DNA of 64,000 nt. Source: Fervidobacterium pennivorans. GTDB taxonomy: Bacteria; Thermotogota; Thermotogae; Thermotogales; Fervidobacteriaceae. The notes below the pieces were generated by a model that saw nothing but the letters and a program-made list of their open reading frames with translations, searched no databases and was not told where the DNA came from. How positions within the stretch are numbered: position 1 is the stretch's first letter; each line of letters starts with the position of its first letter. The position numbers were made by a program, and so were the translations under genes. The DNA is taken from NCBI RefSeq assembly GCF_001644665.1, contig NZ_CP011393.1:310001-374000 (forward strand), written 5' to 3'. Below, one piece after another: positions 60,620 through 64,000 of the stretch.

Positions 60620-63265
60620 TCAATCAAACACCCTCAACGCCTCTGAGGGTGGAATCTTCTGCGATATACTCGCAGGAAGTGAGACAAATATTATTGTAAT
60701 TCCAAAAACGCCAGCTAAGGTTACAAATACTTTCCAAAACGGTATCACTACCTTGAATGAACTGAGCAAAGGTTGGACAAAGGCAACGAGGTCTTTGACA
60801 ACGAATATGCTTGCGAGTATCGCAACGATTGTTGCAATGAGTACTATAGCCACTGCTTCGTAGATGAACATTCGATAAACTACTTTGCTATCCGCCCCTA
60901 TGGCTCTTAGCATACCGATTTCTTTCTTACGCGCATAAACGTTTCTAAAGGTAATTATTGCCAAGCCGGCAAAACCAGCGATAAAGCCGAGTTGGAAAAG
61001 CTGCAAAGATAAGTCAACAAGGTTGTTGATAGATGCGTATAGTTTTTCGATTTCTCCGGTTATATAAAACGCACCGTCAAGCTTTCTTGTGACAAATTCT
61101 TGGGCTTCGAGTGCCTTTTGTGGGTCCTTGATAACACCTGCGTAACCGCTGATGGCACCGAAGAATTTTTTGTTTCTCCAGATGAGAACGCCGTCCATGG
61201 GGAGCAAGGTTTCCTGGGGGTCGTAGACACCTTTTATGTAAAGCGTTTCAACAATTTTTGGTGAGATGCCAGGCAAAACACCTTTTAAAACCATTGTGAC
61301 TTCTACGCCAGGAGTTTTTAGGATTTTGTTTGACAGGTACAATGTTTTATCTGGTACTTTTGACCAGTTTTCTTTTCGGATATCGTTCATTAACTTTTCA
61401 CTCGGGAGCTTTAGGTGTTGGAATATTCTCTCGTCTGAAACGATTATTGTGTACTTCTTTTTGTCATTTGGGAACGATGCTTGGACAAGTTGGATAGGAA
61501 CAAGTGCTTGGAATTTTGAGACGAATTGTTCATCGTTGAGGTATTTGTAGGAACCGAAGAATGTTTTAATGGGGTTTTCAACGATGATGAAGTTGTAACC
61601 AAACGCGCCTTCTTCCTTCTTTTCTTTTATGTATTCAGAAATGCTCGTTGGAACTATTGCACTCACAAGAATTAAAATAAGTGTGACGGCGTATATTACA
61701 AACATCGCAAAGTTGCGCATTTTGTGTTTGTCGATGTAAGATAACGCCAAAACAACGGACACATTTTTGAAGCGTTCGAAAAACACTTTGGCATATGGGA
61801 TGAAAGCAAAGATAGAGTATATACTTCCAACAAGCACAAAACCTGAGCGGATAAGTAAATCTTTCGCTCCACCAGAGCCTACAAGAGGGTAGACCGAAGC
61901 AAGGATGGAAAGTCCGTATATAAATGTGACTAAGGAATTGCGGTAGAATAGAGGAACGATGGAAAGTAATCCCAAAAGTGCGTAGACGTACGATGTACGC
62001 AAAAGAAAGAGGAAAAGAAGAATTCCTGCAATCGCAACGAAAACTTTCTTTACTTTTCCTTTCTTTTTCCTTTTTTCAACAGGTCTATCACCATACAGTT
62101 CGGATGGGGAAATTTGGGAAAATTCCATGCTACGGTAGGCAAGGATAATGATAGGAACAATCATGGCAATAAGGATACCAAGGACGATGGTTGAGAGCGA
62201 TATGCTGAAAGGTATTCTATCCTGGACAAATGCAAAGAGCTGGTCTTCTCTTCTGAATGAGTTGATTTTATCAAGTAGGTAGATACCGAAAAATATCCCA
62301 GCAACTGCACCAACGATTTCTGAAGATATCAGGTAAAGCAATCCTTCAACAAATAGGACTGAGAACATGCGAAGACTTGTGTAACCCAACGCCCTTAATA
62401 CACCAAGTGAACGTTTGCGTTCCTCAACGATAATGCCAAAGAACGAGGAGACGAAAAGAAAGCTTGAAATAACTGTGAACCCGGAAAATCCAATGAAGAG
62501 ATAGCCGATAATTTTATTCAACGGGGAAGTTGATAATCTGTATTTGCCAGCGGTGATTCGTATTGAGCCTTCTTTCCCTTCCAATTCTTTAGCAAATGTT
62601 TTGTGTTGTTCGACGAGCAAATTCGTGGAGACAAAATAGACGTTCGGGTCTTTCAATGGATAAACGCCGTATTCTTCAAAATAACTTTCTGGCAAAAAGA
62701 TAGTCCCGTTTGCCGAGGCTGTTTCGCCACGAAAATTGAGTATACCTTTACCAAAGGCTCCAATTTTGATGTTGAAAGAGGTTTTCGCCGTGATTATCTC
62801 TATCTCATCACCGATGTTAATTCCAAATGCTTTTGCTGTATCTTCACTGATGGTGAACGGCTGAACCTTCTGCCCAAGAAATTTTTCAAAGTTCTTGTTA
62901 ATCGCTATTGCAAATAGGTCAACGTATTTTCCTTTTATTCTAGCAGTTACTTGGGCAAGTTTGACAGGGACGTATTTTTTTACTTGAGGGTATTGCTTGA
63001 GCAATGACTCGACAGATTCTGCATTAACAGCCTTTGGCAAGAATATCGTGTCCGCCTTATCTTTGATTATTAAATCAACTTCCCCGAAGTTTTTCGTAAG
63101 TTTTTCATGCAAATAAGCGGAAACAGAATCATTAAGAGAAAGGCCACCAACAAGGAGCATGGTGGCCACCATCGTGCCAAGGATTGCAAGTAAGCCTACT
63201 TTCCAGTGTTTGATGAAGTTTCTGAAGGAGATTTTTAATATCGTGTCGTAAATTTGTCTTATCAT
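60620..63265 (-). CDS. FtsX-like ABC transporter permease, 881 residues
   Basis: Two FtsX domains: the first helix FLKHWKVGLLAILGTMVATM-like segment (~14-38), a periplasmic MacB-type domain, three helices around 265-375 (FIGFSGFTVISSFLFVSSFF; IVGAVAGIFFGIYLLDKINS), a middle helical block (~400-540), then a second periplasmic stretch and three C-terminal helices (LGFIAGFAGLAIITFRNVYA; EVAVVLIATIVAILASI-like; VTLAGVFGITIIFVSLPASI). KEIGMLRAIGADSKVVYRMF is the FtsX signature. The ATPase partner is not in the window. Probably exports a lipid or lipoprotein, or resists an antimicrobial. It is 20 bases downstream of rpoD, so likely co-transcribed with it. Confidence 0.85.
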   Translation of the reverse strand: MIRQIYDTILKISFRNFIKHWKVGLLAILGTMVATMLLVGGLSLNDSVSAYLHEKLTKNFGEVDLIIKDKADTIFLPKAVNAESVESLLKQYPQVKKYVPVKLAQVTARIKGKYVDLFAIAINKNFEKFLGQKVQPFTISEDTAKAFGINIGDEIEIITAKTSFNIKIGAFGKGILNFRGETASANGTIFLPESYFEEYGVYPLKDPNVYFVSTNLLVEQHKTFAKELEGKEGSIRITAGKYRLSTSPLNKIIGYLFIGFSGFTVISSFLFVSSFFGIIVEERKRSLGVLRALGYTSLRMFSVLFVEGLLYLISSEIVGAVAGIFFGIYLLDKINSFRREDQLFAFVQDRIPFSISLSTIVLGILIAMIVPIIILAYRSMEFSQISPSELYGDRPVEKRKKKGKVKKVFVAIAGILLFLFLLRTSYVYALLGLLSIVPLFYRNSLVTFIYGLSILASVYPLVGSGGAKDLLIRSGFVLVGSIYSIFAFIPYAKVFFERFKNVSVVLALSYIDKHKMRNFAMFVIYAVTLILILVSAIVPTSISEYIKEKKEEGAFGYNFIIVENPIKTFFGSYKYLNDEQFVSKFQALVPIQLVQASFPNDKKKYTIIVSDERIFQHLKLPSEKLMNDIRKENWSKVPDKTLYLSNKILKTPGVEVTMVLKGVLPGISPKIVETLYIKGVYDPQETLLPMDGVLIWRNKKFFGAISGYAGVIKDPQKALEAQEFVTRKLDGAFYITGEIEKLYASINNLVDLSLQLFQLGFIAGFAGLAIITFRNVYARKKEIGMLRAIGADSKVVYRMFIYEAVAIVLIATIVAILASIFVVKDLVAFVQPLLSSFKVVIPFWKVFVTLAGVFGITIIFVSLPASISQKIPPSEALRVFD

Positions 63266-63285
63266 GGTCTCATTCCTTAATATTT

Positions 63286-64000
63286 TTAGTCTTCTTCGGC
63301 GAGTTTCTGGAGTAACCTTAAGTATCTGCTACGTGAAGGATGTCTGAGTTTTCTTAGCGCTTTGACTTCTATCTGCCTTATCCTTTCACGAGTGACACCG
63401 AAGTACTGACCGACTTCTTCAAGTGTTTTGGGCTTCCCATCGAGTATACCGTACCTCATCTTTAAAACCATCTTTTCTCTGTCGTTGAGTGTTTCCAATA
63501 ATTTATCGATTTCTTCTTTCATGAGCGTTCTTATTGCTTCTTTCTTAGGTGAACCAACGGATTCGTCGGCAACAAAATCAGCCATAGAAGAGTCTTCTTC
63601 TTCGCCTACAGGTGTTTCCAAAGAGAGTGTTTCAGGAGTTGATTGCAAGATTTCCTCTATTTTTTCAACCGGTTTTCCAACCTGTTCGGCGATGTATTCT
63701 AGAGGTGGTTCTTCTCCATGCTCTTGCATGTATTCTCTTTTTATTTTTTGTATTTTGTTTATTGTTTCAACCATGTGGACGGGTACCCTGATTGTTCTTG
63801 CTTGGTCAGCTATAGCCCTTGTTATCGCCTGTCTAATCCACCAGGTTGCGTATGTGGAAAATTTGTAACCTTTTGACCAGTCGAATTTTTCAACTGCTTT
63901 TATCAATCCCAAGCTACCTTCTTGGATAAGGTCGAGGAAAGAAAGTCCCTTACCGAGGTATCTTTTTGCCATACTGACAACAAGTCTAAGGTTTGAGATG
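63286..64000 (-). CDS. rpoD: RNA polymerase primary sigma factor RpoD (5' end beyond window)
   Basis: The visible 237 codons cover regions 2 to 4. Region 2 begins [20 protein letters not shown], then [20 protein letters not shown] and [20 protein letters not shown] (2.3-2.4, promoter melting and -10 contact); region 3 [20 protein letters not shown]; region 4 [20 protein letters not shown] and [20 protein letters not shown] (4.2 HTH, -35 contact). It directs transcription from housekeeping promoters. The N-terminal region 1 lies outside the window. This is the reference for judging the small sigma-like protein at 12054. Stop TAA at 63286. Confidence 0.96.
   Translation of the reverse strand, partial: ISNLRLVVSMAKRYLGKGLSFLDLIQEGSLGLIKAVEKFDWSKGYKFSTYATWWIRQAITRAIADQARTIRVPVHMVETINKIQKIKREYMQEHGEEPPLEYIAEQVGKPVEKIEEILQSTPETLSLETPVGEEEDSSMADFVADESVGSPKKEAIRTLMKEEIDKLLETLNDREKMVLKMRYGILDGKPKTLEEVGQYFGVTRERIRQIEVKALRKLRHPSRSRYLRLLQKLAEED

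Overview
The window looks like part of a thermophilic bacterial chromosome, most likely Thermotogota and Fervidobacterium-like. This is inferred from protein style (RpoD, Wza/SLBB export protein, repeated AAA ATPases, zinc-ribbon IS transposases) and A+T-rich DNA, not from a database search. Almost the whole window is one large surface-polysaccharide locus that has been heavily rearranged. No tRNA, rRNA or CRISPR array was seen.

Layout. 1-4.5 kb holds housekeeping-type genes on the minus strand: a YgjP-type metallopeptidase cut by the window edge, a transglutaminase-like protein, a hexapeptide acyltransferase, an acetamidase and a HAD hydrolase. 4.6-7.1 kb (plus) holds an orphan MNT nucleotidyltransferase, a GT2 glycosyltransferase and an LCP ligase. 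7.1-10.4 kb (minus) is a compact two-epimerase/one-glycosyltransferase operon. 10.4-15.1 kb and 24.4-34.4 kb are accessory islands with AAA ATPases, a small sigma-region-2-like gene in one intact and three broken copies, VapBC, two Fic proteins (one lacking the catalytic His), a PD-(D/E)XK nuclease, and IS and TnpB debris. 15.2-24.3 kb and 34.4-49 kb are polysaccharide modules: three Wzx flippases, two Wzy-like polymerases and many GT4/GT2 enzymes, with decayed genes between them. 49-60.5 kb is the better conserved core: UDP-L-FucNAc synthesis (FnlA, FnlB, FnlC), a WbuB-like transferase, the initiating sugar phosphotransferase, a Wzz-like co-polymerase with a dead kinase domain, and a giant SLBB export protein. 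60.6-64 kb is a FtsX-type permease and the 3' part of rpoD.

How it works together. Polysaccharide genes run almost entirely on the minus strand, from export and initiation genes near 60 kb down to glycosyltransferases, polymerases and flippases. That is enough for a Wzx/Wzy-type pathway: initiation on undecaprenyl phosphate, FucNAc and ManNAc-type sugar supply, assembly, flipping, polymerisation, export, and possibly LCP-mediated attachment. The surplus flippases and polymerases and the many pseudogenes suggest modules were exchanged repeatedly.

Most unusual feature. A small protein resembling sigma-70 region 2 alone, without region 4, occurs four times (one intact, three broken). Two copies lie divergent to a near-identical AAA ATPase across a shared 222-base region carrying a strong promoter and a perfect 8-4-8 palindrome. 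The 3' ends of the copies punctuate the accessory modules. Copies differ at many synonymous but very few amino-acid positions, so the protein has been under selection.
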